Source: an uncultured Eubacteriales bacterium
Lineage (GTDB): Bacteria > Bacillota > Clostridia > Oscillospirales > Oscillospiraceae
Reading direction: 5' to 3'
Length of the DNA stretch: 64,000 bases
Assembly (NCBI GenBank): GCA_934572535.1
Contig: CAKTLJ010000001.1
Coordinates: forward strand, 1 to 64,000
The position numbers were made by a program, and so were the translations under genes. Shown in pieces: positions 36,490-45,214 of the stretch. Every line of letters starts with the position of its first letter. Position 1 is the first letter of the stretch. The notes under the pieces were generated by a model. That model ran no database searches. It worked only from the letters and a program-made list of their open reading frames with translations, and was not told the origin of the DNA.

Positions 36490-36671
36490 TGTGTTCTGCC
36501 TCCTTTGGCGGGAATTTTACGTTGGCATTGTAGCACACTGCCGCGCGGTTTTCCACTGGTTTTGCATGATTTTTTTCTTTCACGTCATTTCTGTCCTGAC
36601 AGATTTCATTCATTTGGAAACTCTGGTCATTCTGTCGTGCTTTCCGACCTGTTTTTTGTTGGGCTGGTCTG

Positions 36672-36700
36672 TTTACTTTGACAAAATGGTATGATATGAT
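36672..36700 (+). promoter_or_regulatory. Promoter of the ABC-F gene
   Basis: TTTACT (36672-36677) and TATGAT (36695-36700) are 17 bp apart. A TTGACA at 36678 is misplaced for these -10 boxes. The 250-bp gap to ddh otherwise holds no gene. Confidence 0.4.
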
Positions 36701-36739
36701 AAAAATAATTTGCCTGATTACTTGTATAAGGAGTTTGAC

Positions 36740-38344
36740 ATGATCACTGTTTCCAACCTGAGCCTCCAGTACAGCGGCCAGCCCCTGTTTTCTAACGTAG
36801 ATCTGCAGTTTACCAAGGGAAACTGCTACGGTATCATCGGCGCAAACGGCGCCGGCAAGTCTACCTTCCTGAAGATCCTCTCCGGCGACCTGGATTCCAC
36901 CAGCGGTGAGGTCTCCATCCTCCCCAACACCCGCATGTCTGTCCTGAAGCAGGACCAGAACGCGTATGACGCCTTCAACGTCATGGACACCGTCATCATG
37001 GGCAACAAGCACCTCTATGATATTGGCAAGCAGAAGGACGCCATCTACGCCAAGGATGAAATGACCGACGAAGACGGCCTGCTGGCCTGTGAGCTGGAAA
37101 CCGAGTTCGCAGAGCTGGGCGGCTGGGAAGCCGAGAGCGATGCCAGCCGGATCCTCCAGGGCCTGGGCATCGACGTGGCCCTGCACTACAACGATATGGC
37201 CACCCTGGACGCCCGTTTGAAGGTGAAGGTCCTGCTGGCCCAGGCGCTCTTCGGCAATCCCGACATCCTGATGATGGACGAGCCCACCAACAACCTGGAT
37301 ATCGACGCCACCAACTGGTTGGAAGACTTCCTGCTGGACTTTGAGGGCACCGTTATCGTGGTCAGCCATGACCGTCACTTCCTGAACACCGTCTGCACCC
37401 ACATCGTGGATATCGACTACGGCAAGATCAGAATGTACGTGGGCAACTACGACTTCTGGTACGAGTCCTCCCAGCTTGTGCAGCAGCTGGTTCGTCAGCA
37501 GAACAAGCGCAACTCCGAGAAGATCAAGGAGCTGCAGGACTTCATCTCCCGCTTCTCCGCCAACAAGTCCAAGTCCAAGCAGGCCACCGCCCGCCGCAAG
37601 CTGCTGGACAAGCTGACCGTGGAAGAAATGCCCGCCTCCTCCCGCCGCTATCCCTGGGTCTCCTTCTCTCCCGACCGTGAAGTGGGGAAGGATATCCTCT
37701 TTGTCACCAATGTCTCCAAGACCATCGACGGCGTAAAGGTCCTGGACAACGTCTCCTTCATTCTGGAGCACGGCGACAAGGTGGCCTTCATCGGCGACAA
37801 CGAAAACGCCCACACCGCCCTGTTCAAGATCCTGGCCGGGGAGATGGAACCCGACGAAGGCTCCGTCAAGTGGGGGCAGACTGCGACCCACTCCTACTTC
37901 CCCAAGGATAACACCCCGTACTTCCAGGAGAACGACGACAACCTCATCGAATGGCTGCGTCAGTTCTCCCCCGATCCCCAGGAGCAGTACCTGCGCGGCT
38001 TCCTGGGCCGGATGCTCTTCTCCGGCGACGAGGTGTACAAGCCCGTAAGGGTCATCTCCGGCGGCGAGAAGGTCCGCTGTATGCTCTCCCGCATGATGCT
38101 CTCCGGCGCAAACGTTCTGATGCTGGACCAGCCCACCAACCACCTGGACCTGGAATCCATCGCCGCCTTGAACAACGGCCTGGAGGCTGTCAAGTGCAAC
38201 GTTATGGTGGCCTCCCACGACCATCAGCTCATCGAGACCGTCTGCAACCGCGTCTTTGACTTCACCGCCGATGGCAAGCTCATTGACCGCAAGATGACCT
38301 ACGACGAGTATCTGGAGCACCAGGCTGCCGCCAACAACGCCTAA
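36740..38344 (+). CDS. ABC-F ATPase, YkpA/YbiT-like
   Basis: This 534-residue soluble protein has two ABC domains and no membrane segment, as in translation-factor ABC-F proteins that act in the ribosomal E site. NBD1 has a good Walker A (GANGAGKST) and Walker B (ILMMDEPTNNLD) but a degenerate signature (TLDARLKVKV). NBD2 has a good signature (ISGGEKV) and Walker B (LMLDQPTNHLD) but a degenerate Walker A (GDNENAHTALF). One composite ATP site is therefore complete and the other is not. The Walker A change is, as I recall, shared with Bacillus YkpA. The start follows AAGGAG. Confidence 0.93.
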   Translation: MITVSNLSLQYSGQPLFSNVDLQFTKGNCYGIIGANGAGKSTFLKILSGDLDSTSGEVSILPNTRMSVLKQDQNAYDAFNVMDTVIMGNKHLYDIGKQKDAIYAKDEMTDEDGLLACELETEFAELGGWEAESDASRILQGLGIDVALHYNDMATLDARLKVKVLLAQALFGNPDILMMDEPTNNLDIDATNWLEDFLLDFEGTVIVVSHDRHFLNTVCTHIVDIDYGKIRMYVGNYDFWYESSQLVQQLVRQQNKRNSEKIKELQDFISRFSANKSKSKQATARRKLLDKLTVEEMPASSRRYPWVSFSPDREVGKDILFVTNVSKTIDGVKVLDNVSFILEHGDKVAFIGDNENAHTALFKILAGEMEPDEGSVKWGQTATHSYFPKDNTPYFQENDDNLIEWLRQFSPDPQEQYLRGFLGRMLFSGDEVYKPVRVISGGEKVRCMLSRMMLSGANVLMLDQPTNHLDLESIAALNNGLEAVKCNVMVASHDHQLIETVCNRVFDFTADGKLIDRKMTYDEYLEHQAAANNA

Positions 38345-38360
38345 CGCTATCATGAATTCA

Positions 38361-38406
38361 GGGGCTGTCTCCCGCAGAAATGTTTCCGCGGGAGACAGCC
38401 CCTTCT
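38361..38406. terminator. Terminator between ABC-F and FliB-like genes
   Basis: A perfect 15-bp stem (38361-38375 with 38388-38402) ends the ABC-F gene and probably the convergent gene. Confidence 0.85.
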
Positions 38407-38432
38407 CTATGCTTTTCTGCGGTTTGTATGGC

Positions 38433-39368
38433 TCACGCCAGACTGTCGAAAAGAACGTCCAAATTCTCCTGGGAGTACTCCACCTCTGCCGAGTACAGCC
38501 GGGCGTATTCCTCCTGGTCCTCCGGGGTGAATGCCCCGTGCAGCTGCCAGTGGAGGGCGCCCAGCAGACGAAGGATACGAACACTGAGCACCGCGAAGGA
38601 GACCTTGCTGCCTGGGCTGCCGTCCTCCCAGGCGGCCAGAAGATGGCGGTAGAGGAAGTAGACCAACAGCTGCTCGTACTCCGTCTGCCGGTCCGCCATA
38701 TAGCGCGCAAAGGCGGCAAGGTCCAGGGAGGGTCCATGGGTTCGGAGGGCCTCCAGGTGACCGGTCCAGGCCTCATCCATCCGCTCCAGTCCCAGATAAA
38801 CTTCCGCCCATTGCGCGGGCGACAATGCGGGGACCCAGCCCTGAAACGCTTCCAACAGGGCCTCCTCTCTCTGGGGGAGGGATTTTGTTCTGTCCTGTGC
38901 GAGCTTCAGCGCGTACTGCCGCAAAGTGAGCAGTTCCTTTCCCTCCTCCCCTTCCTCTTCTCCGGAAAGGATGAGCCGGACGGGCTCCTTTCGGGACAGG
39001 ATCAGGTGGGCAGCAGCCTCACAGCAGAGACCCACCCCAAGCTCTGTCCGTCCAGGCAGGAAATTCCGGAAGCGAGGGTGGTCGGTGCAGATCTGGCAGA
39101 TGAAGTCCTCGCCGCCGTAGAGGATCAAGTCACAAAGGTTCGCTTCGTTTAAGAAGGGGCAGCGCTCGTCCTTGTCGAGGATGAAATGGGGGGCTTCCCC
39201 ATCCGAAATGCTGGCGCGCAGACGCTCCCCCATGGAGCCGTGGACCGCCTGATAGCGCGCCAACGAGTCCGAGTCGATATCGATCTCCCAGCCAATGCAG
39301 CAATTGTACCGACAGCGGGAGGCAAGGCAGGAAAATTCCGGGTAGTAGTCGGGATAGACGTATTGCAT
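38433..39368 (-). CDS. FliB-like lysine N-methylase
   Basis: This 311-residue protein opens with the Cys-rich FliB signature (FSCLASRCRYNCCIGWEIDID), followed by CPFLNEANLCDLIL, CQICTDHPRFRN and GLCCEAAA. FliB methylates surface lysines of flagellin in Salmonella, and the conserved Cys probably bind a metal cluster. No flagellar gene is in the window, so here it may act on another protein, or the flagellar genes are elsewhere. Confidence 0.88.
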   Translation of the reverse strand: MQYVYPDYYPEFSCLASRCRYNCCIGWEIDIDSDSLARYQAVHGSMGERLRASISDGEAPHFILDKDERCPFLNEANLCDLILYGGEDFICQICTDHPRFRNFLPGRTELGVGLCCEAAAHLILSRKEPVRLILSGEEEGEEGKELLTLRQYALKLAQDRTKSLPQREEALLEAFQGWVPALSPAQWAEVYLGLERMDEAWTGHLEALRTHGPSLDLAAFARYMADRQTEYEQLLVYFLYRHLLAAWEDGSPGSKVSFAVLSVRILRLLGALHWQLHGAFTPEDQEEYARLYSAEVEYSQENLDVLFDSLA

Positions 39369-39384
39369 CCTTCTCTCTCCTTTC

Positions 39385-39537
39385 TCACGGCGTTTCTGGC
39401 TGGTCTTCCAGGTTTCGAATGGTTTTTCTGCCCTTCACGCTGAAGAGGATCGCCGTGAAGGTCACCGTGGGAATGCCAAGTTTCAGCAAAAGCTTTCCCA
39501 CAGGTTCCGTCCCAAGAAATTGATTGTCCGGTTTCAC
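39385..39537 (-). pseudogene. Remnant of a MATE-type efflux gene
   Basis: From a GTG at 39537 the frame reads VKPDNQFLGTEPVGKLLLKL, the typical opening of a MATE transporter, but ends after about 50 residues. The tail (TFTAILFSVKGRKTIRN) looks like a final membrane helix and basic end of the same family. An internal in-frame deletion of nearly the whole gene would explain this. The 391-bp gap 39369-39759 holds nothing else that I can recognise. Confidence 0.45.
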
Positions 39538-39759
39538 AGGAGCCCTCTTTTCGTAAACGGTTTGAACTTCTTGAAGAAAACCGGCGGCAGACCCTTTTCG
39601 ATCTGCGGCCGGTTGACGAGTGGATCCCTTACGAATCGAAGTCACTTTAGCACCATCGCGGCGGTTTGTCAACTTTTTTCAAGCAGTCGATTCTCCCCTT
39701 GCATCCCGGCGCGATCCACGCTACAATGAGTCAGGATATGGATAAAGGAGCTGATCTCC

Positions 39760-40797
39760 ATGGAACAGGAACACAAGCGCCGCGTGCGCTACAAGGGCAC
39801 ACATCCCCGGAACTACCGGGAGAAATATAAAGAGCTGAACCCGGAAAAGTACCGAGACGACGTGGAAAAGATCATCCAAAGCGGCAAAACGCCCGCTGGG
39901 ATGCATCTCTCCATCATGGCAAATGAAATTCTGGAAATTTTGGAGATTCAGCCGGGGCAGACCGGGCTGGACGCCACCCTGGGGTATGGCGGGCACACCC
40001 GGCGGATGCTGGAAAAGCTGGAAGGGCAAGGGCACATGTACGCCACCGACGTGGACCCCATTGAATCGGAGAAGACCAAAGCCCGCTTGGAAGCCTTGGG
40101 CTACGGCCCCGAGATCCTGACCATCCGCCGGATGAACTTCGCGGACCTGGATCAGGTGGCCCCCGGCGTCCAGTTTGATTTCATCCTGGCTGACCTGGGC
40201 GTGTCCTCCATGCAGATCGACAACCCCGAGCGCGGGTTCACCTTCAAGCACGACGGCCCCCTGGACCTGCGGCTGGACCCCACCTCCGGCGTCTCGGCTG
40301 CCCAGCGCCTGCGGGAGTTGGACCGGGAAGAACTGGCCGCCATGCTGGTGGAAAACGCCGACGAGCCCTACGCCGAGCAGATCGCCAGGACCATCGCGGC
40401 GCTCTTCAAGAAGGGCGGCCAAATCGAGACCACGCGGCAGCTGGCTGACGCCGTGGAGAAGGCCCTCTCCTTCCTGCCCCAAAAGGAGCGGAAGGAAGCG
40501 GTGAAGAGATCCTGCCAGCGGACCTTCCAGGCGCTGCGCATCGACGTGAACAGCGAGTTTGAAGTTCTCTATTCCTTCCTGGAAAAGCTCCCCACCGTCC
40601 TGAAGCCCGGCGGAAAGGTGGCCGTGCTCACCTTCCATTCCGGCGAAGACCGGCTGGTGAAGAAGTCCTTCCGGCAGCTTCAGCGGGAGGGCGTCTACAG
40701 CGACGCGGCCAAGGAGGTCATTCGCCCCTCCGCCGAGGAATGCTTCCAGAATCCCAGAGCCCGCTCCACCAAGATGCGCTGGGCCATCAAAGCATAG
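39760..40797 (+). CDS. RsmH-like 16S rRNA (cytosine-N4) methyltransferase
   Basis: This 345-residue protein carries the RsmH core: LDATLGYGGHTRRML (SAM site), DFILADLGVSSMQID, RGFTFKHDGPLDLRLD, FQALRIDVNSE and LTFHSGEDRLVKK. RsmH methylates C1402 in the decoding centre. It has a 50-residue basic N-terminal extension and lies outside any cell-wall/division cluster, so it may be a second copy. Its ribosome site AAAGGAG lies at 39745-39751. Confidence 0.9.
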   Translation: MEQEHKRRVRYKGTHPRNYREKYKELNPEKYRDDVEKIIQSGKTPAGMHLSIMANEILEILEIQPGQTGLDATLGYGGHTRRMLEKLEGQGHMYATDVDPIESEKTKARLEALGYGPEILTIRRMNFADLDQVAPGVQFDFILADLGVSSMQIDNPERGFTFKHDGPLDLRLDPTSGVSAAQRLRELDREELAAMLVENADEPYAEQIARTIAALFKKGGQIETTRQLADAVEKALSFLPQKERKEAVKRSCQRTFQALRIDVNSEFEVLYSFLEKLPTVLKPGGKVAVLTFHSGEDRLVKKSFRQLQREGVYSDAAKEVIRPSAEECFQNPRARSTKMRWAIKA

Positions 40798-40808
40798 CAG
40801 ACAGAAAC

Positions 40809-40848
40809 TCTCCCAGGTCAGCGAACCGCGTGACCCGGGAGGGTTTTT
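40809..40848 (+). terminator. Terminator after the rsmH-like gene
   Basis: An imperfect stem (about 40810-40823 with 40828-40841) is followed by five T. Confidence 0.75.
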
Positions 40849-40890
40849 ATCCGTTCCGCAGTCTTCTTTCCCGAGAAGAGGCGCGAAGGC

Positions 40891-40925
40891 TTGACAAACC
40901 GATTAGGTTACCCTATGATAACCTA
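40891..40925 (+). promoter_or_regulatory. feo promoter with palindromic operator
   Basis: TTGACA (40891-40896) and TATGAT (40914-40919) are 17 bp apart. TAGGTTA (40904-40910) and TAACCTA (40919-40925) form a perfect 7-8-7 palindrome over the -10. The half-sites match those of the DtxR/IdeR iron box (TTAGGTTA and TAACCTAA), but the spacer is longer than the classical one. An iron-dependent repressor of the DtxR type is the best guess. Confidence 0.7.
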
Positions 40926-40968
40926 CGGATGAATTTCGATTCCAATTTACACAGAGAGGACACCTGTT

Positions 40969-43329
40969 ATGACGCTAAAAGATTTGGAGTTGGGCGCTTC
41001 CGCTGTCATCACGGCAGTGGGCGGCGAAGGCTCCCTTCGGCAGCATTTTTTGGATATGGGTGTGATTCCCGGCGCGGAAGTCACCCTGATGAAATACGCG
41101 CCCATGGGCGATCCCATGGAGCTGCGCATCCACGGATACGAACTGACCCTTCGCCTGGCGGACGCGGAAAAAATTACGATCGAGCCAGCCGCCCAGAAGA
41201 AGGTGTGTTCCAACCAATCTTCCCCGTCCCTCAGCGAGACCCGGGCGCATCCCGGCCTGGGTGAGGGCGGCAAGTACCACGTAAAGGCCGATGAGGACCC
41301 TCTGCCCGAGGGAACTACCCTGACCTTTGCCCTGGCGGGCAACCAGAACTGCGGCAAAACCACCCTGTTTAACCAGCTCACCGGCTCCAATCAGCATGTG
41401 GGCAACTTCCCCGGCGTCACCGTGGACCGGAAAAACGGCGAGATCAAGGGCCGCGGCAACACCCTGGTCACCGACCTGCCGGGGATCTATTCCCTCTCGC
41501 CCTACACCAGCGAGGAGGTCGTTTCCCGCCAGTTCATCCTGGAGGAAAAGCCCACGGGTATCATCAACATCGTGGACGCCACCAACATCGAGCGAAACCT
41601 ATATCTCACCATGCAGCTCATGGAGCTGGACGTGCCCATGGTCCTGGCGCTGAACATGATGGACGAGGTCCGGGGCAACGGCGGCTCCATCCACATCAAT
41701 GAAATGGAGGAGCTGCTGGGGATCCCCGTCGTCCCCATCTCCGCCGCCAAAAACGAAGGTGTGGAGGAACTGGTGCGCCATGCCCTCCACATCGCCCAGT
41801 ACCAGGAGCGGCCCGGCCGCACAGATTTCTGCGACAAGGACGACCACGGCGGAGCCGTTCACCGCTGTCTCCACGGGATCATGCACCTGATCGAGGACCA
41901 CGCGAAGACCGCGGGGATCCCGCTCCGCTTCGCCGCCAGCAAGCTGGTGGAGGGGGACGACCTGGTCCTGAATGCCCTGCATCTGACCCAGAACGAAACG
42001 GAAATGCTGGAACACATCATCAGCCAAATGGAGGAGGAGCGCGGGCTGGATCGCGCCGCCGCCATCGCGGACATGCGCTTCTCGTTCATCCAAAAACTCT
42101 GCGACCAGACGGTGGTGAAGCCCAGGGAGAGTAAGGAGCACGAGCGCAGCCGAAAAATCGACAAATTCCTCACCGGCAAGTACACGGCGATCCCCGCCTT
42201 TGTCGGCATCATGGCCTTGGTCTTTTTCCTGACCTTTAACGTGATCGGCGCTTGGCTGCAAGGCCTGCTGGACATGGGGATCGGGTGGCTTTCGGAGGTC
42301 GTGGACGGCGCGCTGACCGCCTGGAGCGTCAACGAGACCCTTCATGGGCTGATCATTGACGGGATCTTCAACGGTGTGGGCAGCGTTTTGAGTTTTGTCC
42401 CCATCATCGTCGTCCTCTTCTTCTTCCTGTCCCTGCTGGAGGACAGCGGCTACATGGCCCGGGTGGCCTTTGTTATGGATAAGCTGTTGCGAAAAATCGG
42501 CCTGTCCGGTCGAAGCATCGTCCCCATGCTGGTGGGCTTTGGCTGCACGGTGCCGGGTGTCATGGCCAGCCGGACCCTGCCCTCGGAGCGGGACCGCAAG
42601 ATGACCATCATGCTCACCCCCTTTATGAGCTGCTCGGCCAAGCTTCCCATCTACGGCTTCTTTACGGCGATCTTCTTCCCGGGGCGCGGCGGACTCATCA
42701 TGGTGGGCCTGTACTTCCTGGGTATTCTGGTCGGCATCCTGGCAGCCCTCCTCTCCAAGAGCACCGTGTTCCGCGGCGAGGCCGTTCCCTTCGTCATGGA
42801 GCTGCCCAACTACCGGATGCCCGGCGCCAAAAACGTCGCCCAGCTTCTGTGGGACAAGGCCAAGGACTTCCTCCAGAGAGCCTTTACGGTCATCTTTATC
42901 GCCACCATTGTGGTTTGGTTCCTCCAGACCTTTGACTTCCACCTGAACCTGGTCAGCGACTCCCAGCACAGTATGTTGGCCACGGTGGCGGGACTTCTCT
43001 CTCCGCTCTTTGCGCCCTTGGGCTTTGGCGACTGGCGTGTGTCCACCGCCCTTATCGCTGGCTTCATGGCCAAGGAGAGCGTGGTCTCCACCCTCTCCGT
43101 CCTCTTCGGCTCCACGGAGAGCCTGCTGGCGGTTCTCTCTCCCCTGGCTGCGGCCTCCCTGCTGATCTTCTGCCTGCTCTACACCCCCTGCGTGGCGGCG
43201 ATCGCCTCGGTGCGGCGGGAGGTGGGCGGAAAATGGGCCTTGCTCATGGTGATCGGACAGTGTGCTGTGGCTTGGGTCTGCGCCTTTGTGATCCATCTCG
43301 CCGGTGCGCTTTTGGGAGGTGGCCTATGA
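40969..43329 (+). CDS. feoB: FeoA-FeoB fusion, ferrous iron transporter
   Basis: This 786-residue protein joins an FeoA SH3-like domain (1-75) through a linker to FeoB. The G protein domain has G1 GNQNCGKT (124-131), the DLPGIYSL switch and NMMDE (G4). The C-terminal membrane domain has two gate repeats with conserved Cys (GFGCTVPG and LLYTPCVAA). It imports Fe2+ across the membrane. Natural FeoA-FeoB fusions are known in Firmicutes and Bacteroidetes. The start follows AGAGAGGA. Confidence 0.96.
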   Translation: MTLKDLELGASAVITAVGGEGSLRQHFLDMGVIPGAEVTLMKYAPMGDPMELRIHGYELTLRLADAEKITIEPAAQKKVCSNQSSPSLSETRAHPGLGEGGKYHVKADEDPLPEGTTLTFALAGNQNCGKTTLFNQLTGSNQHVGNFPGVTVDRKNGEIKGRGNTLVTDLPGIYSLSPYTSEEVVSRQFILEEKPTGIINIVDATNIERNLYLTMQLMELDVPMVLALNMMDEVRGNGGSIHINEMEELLGIPVVPISAAKNEGVEELVRHALHIAQYQERPGRTDFCDKDDHGGAVHRCLHGIMHLIEDHAKTAGIPLRFAASKLVEGDDLVLNALHLTQNETEMLEHIISQMEEERGLDRAAAIADMRFSFIQKLCDQTVVKPRESKEHERSRKIDKFLTGKYTAIPAFVGIMALVFFLTFNVIGAWLQGLLDMGIGWLSEVVDGALTAWSVNETLHGLIIDGIFNGVGSVLSFVPIIVVLFFFLSLLEDSGYMARVAFVMDKLLRKIGLSGRSIVPMLVGFGCTVPGVMASRTLPSERDRKMTIMLTPFMSCSAKLPIYGFFTAIFFPGRGGLIMVGLYFLGILVGILAALLSKSTVFRGEAVPFVMELPNYRMPGAKNVAQLLWDKAKDFLQRAFTVIFIATIVVWFLQTFDFHLNLVSDSQHSMLATVAGLLSPLFAPLGFGDWRVSTALIAGFMAKESVVSTLSVLFGSTESLLAVLSPLAAASLLIFCLLYTPCVAAIASVRREVGGKWALLMVIGQCAVAWVCAFVIHLAGALLGGGL

Positions 43330-43472
43330 ACCTTCCCTCCCTTTGCATTCTTCTGCTTCTCCTTGCCGCCGCGGCGCTGGCCATTCGATCCATTCGAAAA
43401 AAGGGCGCTTCCTGCGGCAGCTGTGATGGGTGCTGTTCAGCCTGCAAAAACAGCTGTAAAAAATCTGAATAG
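43326..43472 (+). CDS. FeoB-associated Cys-rich membrane protein
   Basis: This 48-residue protein has one N-terminal membrane helix (about 4-20) and a basic Cys-rich tail (CGSCDGCCSACKNSC, seven Cys in all counting the helix). It overlaps feoB by four bases (ATGA) and matches the small Cys-rich proteins that follow feoB in many Clostridia. A role in handling Fe2+ at the cytoplasmic mouth is inferred. Confidence 0.85.
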   Translation: MNLPSLCILLLLLAAAALAIRSIRKKGASCGSCDGCCSACKNSCKKSE

Positions 43473-43486
43473 AACGAGAGGTCCTA

Positions 43487-43519
43487 AACCGGCGCAGTCT
43501 TTTGGCGTCGGTTTTCCTT
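43487..43519 (+). terminator. Terminator of the feo operon
   Basis: A nine-base stem with a G-U pair (43487-43495 with 43505-43513) is followed by a T-rich tract. Confidence 0.65.
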
Positions 43520-43577
43520 TCTCGGGCGTTTTCTTAGAATTCGTGTTATAGTTTGTTCATTTTTTTCTTATCAGAGG

Positions 43578-43606
43578 TTGTAAAAAGTCAAAAAATACGA
43601 TACAAT
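43578..43606 (+). promoter_or_regulatory. Promoter of the NSS transporter
   Basis: TTGTAA (43578-43583) and TACAAT (43601-43606) are separated by 17 bp, about 55 bp before the start codon. Confidence 0.55.
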
Positions 43607-43660
43607 GCAACATGCTGTCTTGATACAGTGAGAGAATATTTTTTATTGGGAGAAGAATTT

Positions 43661-45031
43661 ATGGAACGAGAACGTTTAGGCAGCCGACTTGGCTTTATTC
43701 TGCTAAGCGCCGGCTGCGCGATCGGTGTGGGTAACGTCTGGAAGTTCCCATACATGGCTGGACAGTACGGCGGCGGCGCCTTCGTGCTGATCTATCTGTT
43801 TTTCCTGGTCATCCTGGGCCTGCCCACGCTGACCATCGAGTTTTCCCTGGGCCGCGCCAGCCAGAAGAGCCCCGTCCGGCTCTATCAGCAGCTGGAGCCC
43901 AAGGGAAGCAAGTGGCATCTCCACGGCTACGCCTGTATGCTCGGCAACTATCTGCTGATGATGTTTTACACCACTGTGGCTGGCTGGATGGTCCAGTATT
44001 TCGTCAACACCGCCAGCGGTAAGTTCACCGGCATGGACCCGAGTCAGGTCGGAGATGCCTTCGGCGCAGTCTGCGCCAATCCTGCCACCATGATGCTCTA
44101 CACCTCTCTGGTGGTCATCGTCGGCTTTTTCGTCTGTTCCTTCAGCTTGCAGAGGGGCTTGGAGCGGGTCACCAAGTACATGATGCTGGCGCTGCTGGCC
44201 ATCATGGTCCTGCTGGCCATCCACAGCTTCACCATGAACGGCGCCTCCGAGGGTCTGCTTTTCTATCTGAAGCCCGACCTGGGCAAGATGCGGGAGATCG
44301 GCATGGGCAACGTCATCGTGGGCGCCATGAACCAGGCCTTCTTTACCCTGAGCCTTGGCATTGGCTCCATGGCCATCTTTGGCAGCTACCTGGACAAGAA
44401 GCACTCCCTCATGGGCGAGTCCTTGAACGTGGTGCTGCTGGACACCTTTGTGGCGCTGACCTCCGGTCTTATCATCTTCCCCGCCTGCTTTACCTATGGT
44501 ATCGAGGTCGGGGCAGGCCCCAGCCTGATCTTTGTGACCCTGCCCAACGTGTTCAACAACATGCCCTTGGGTAACCTCTGGGGGGCGCTGTTCTTCATCT
44601 TTATGACCTTTGCGGCGCTGTCCACCGTCTTCGCTGTGTTCGAAAACATTCTGGCCTGCTGCATGGATCTCTTCGGCTGGAGCCGGAAAAAGGCCTGCGT
44701 CATCAACTGCATCGCCCTGATCATCCTCTCCCTGCCCTGCGCCCTGGGCTTTAACCTCCTCTCTGGCATCCACCCCCTGGGCGGCTCTACCAACCTGATG
44801 GATCTGGAGGACTTCCTGGTCAGCAATCTCCTGCTGCCCCTGGGCTCCGCGACCTTCATCCTCTTTGCCGCCTCCAAGCGCGGCTGGGGCTGGAAGAATT
44901 TCATGGCCGAGGCCAACGCCGGAGAAGGTCTCAAGATCAAAAAGTGGATGCGGGGTTACATCACCTATGTGCTGCCCGTCATCGTCCTGGCCCTCTTTGT
45001 CATCGGCATCATTTCCTATTTCAAGCACTGA
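43661..45031 (+). CDS. Sodium:neurotransmitter symporter (NSS) family transporter
   Basis: This 456-residue protein starts at the ATG at 43661 after GGGAGAAG. It has about eleven helices in the LeuT fold. Helix 1 carries AGCAIGVGNVWKFPYMAGQYGGGAF, the family signature. Such bacterial members take up amino acids (often Trp, Tyr, Leu or Met) with Na+. The substrate is not readable here. It is monocistronic. Confidence 0.93.
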   Translation: MERERLGSRLGFILLSAGCAIGVGNVWKFPYMAGQYGGGAFVLIYLFFLVILGLPTLTIEFSLGRASQKSPVRLYQQLEPKGSKWHLHGYACMLGNYLLMMFYTTVAGWMVQYFVNTASGKFTGMDPSQVGDAFGAVCANPATMMLYTSLVVIVGFFVCSFSLQRGLERVTKYMMLALLAIMVLLAIHSFTMNGASEGLLFYLKPDLGKMREIGMGNVIVGAMNQAFFTLSLGIGSMAIFGSYLDKKHSLMGESLNVVLLDTFVALTSGLIIFPACFTYGIEVGAGPSLIFVTLPNVFNNMPLGNLWGALFFIFMTFAALSTVFAVFENILACCMDLFGWSRKKACVINCIALIILSLPCALGFNLLSGIHPLGGSTNLMDLEDFLVSNLLLPLGSATFILFAASKRGWGWKNFMAEANAGEGLKIKKWMRGYITYVLPVIVLALFVIGIISYFKH

Positions 45032-45045
45032 CCTTTCCCATACCT

Positions 45046-45086
45046 CCCCACCGGACTTGCTGAACCGCTTTCCGGTGGGGACTTTT
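45046..45086 (+). terminator. Terminator of the NSS transporter gene
   Basis: A 10-bp stem (45046-45055 with 45071-45080) is followed by five T. Confidence 0.85.
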
Positions 45087-45120
45087 TCTGGGCCGATCGC
45101 CGCGTTTCGCGCGATTGAAA

Positions 45121-45146
45121 AAAAGGACTGCACAGCAGTCCTTTTT
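45121..45146. terminator. Second hairpin before the radical SAM gene
   Basis: A perfect 11-bp stem (45121-45131 with 45135-45145) with an A-run before and T-run after stands 70 bp ahead of the next start codon. It may be a second terminator or an attenuator. Confidence 0.7.
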
Positions 45147-45214
45147 ATGCTATAATAATGAAGATTATTTCCTTGAAATTCGCGGAGAATTCCTCTGCTG
45201 TACGGGAGGTCCAT

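Noticed and set aside
36678..36683. TTGACA as -35 of the ABC-F promoter
   Set aside because: No -10 box lies at a workable distance from it; TTTACT/TATGAT with a 17-bp spacer fits better.
36326..38776. An 816-codon minus-strand frame across the ABC-F gene
   Set aside because: It mirrors the strong ABC-F coding sequence and crosses ddh and terminators; no domain is seen.
45121..45146. Attenuator controlling the radical SAM gene
   Set aside because: The hairpin could act so, but there is no leader peptide or alternative pairing; it is kept only as a terminator-like hairpin.
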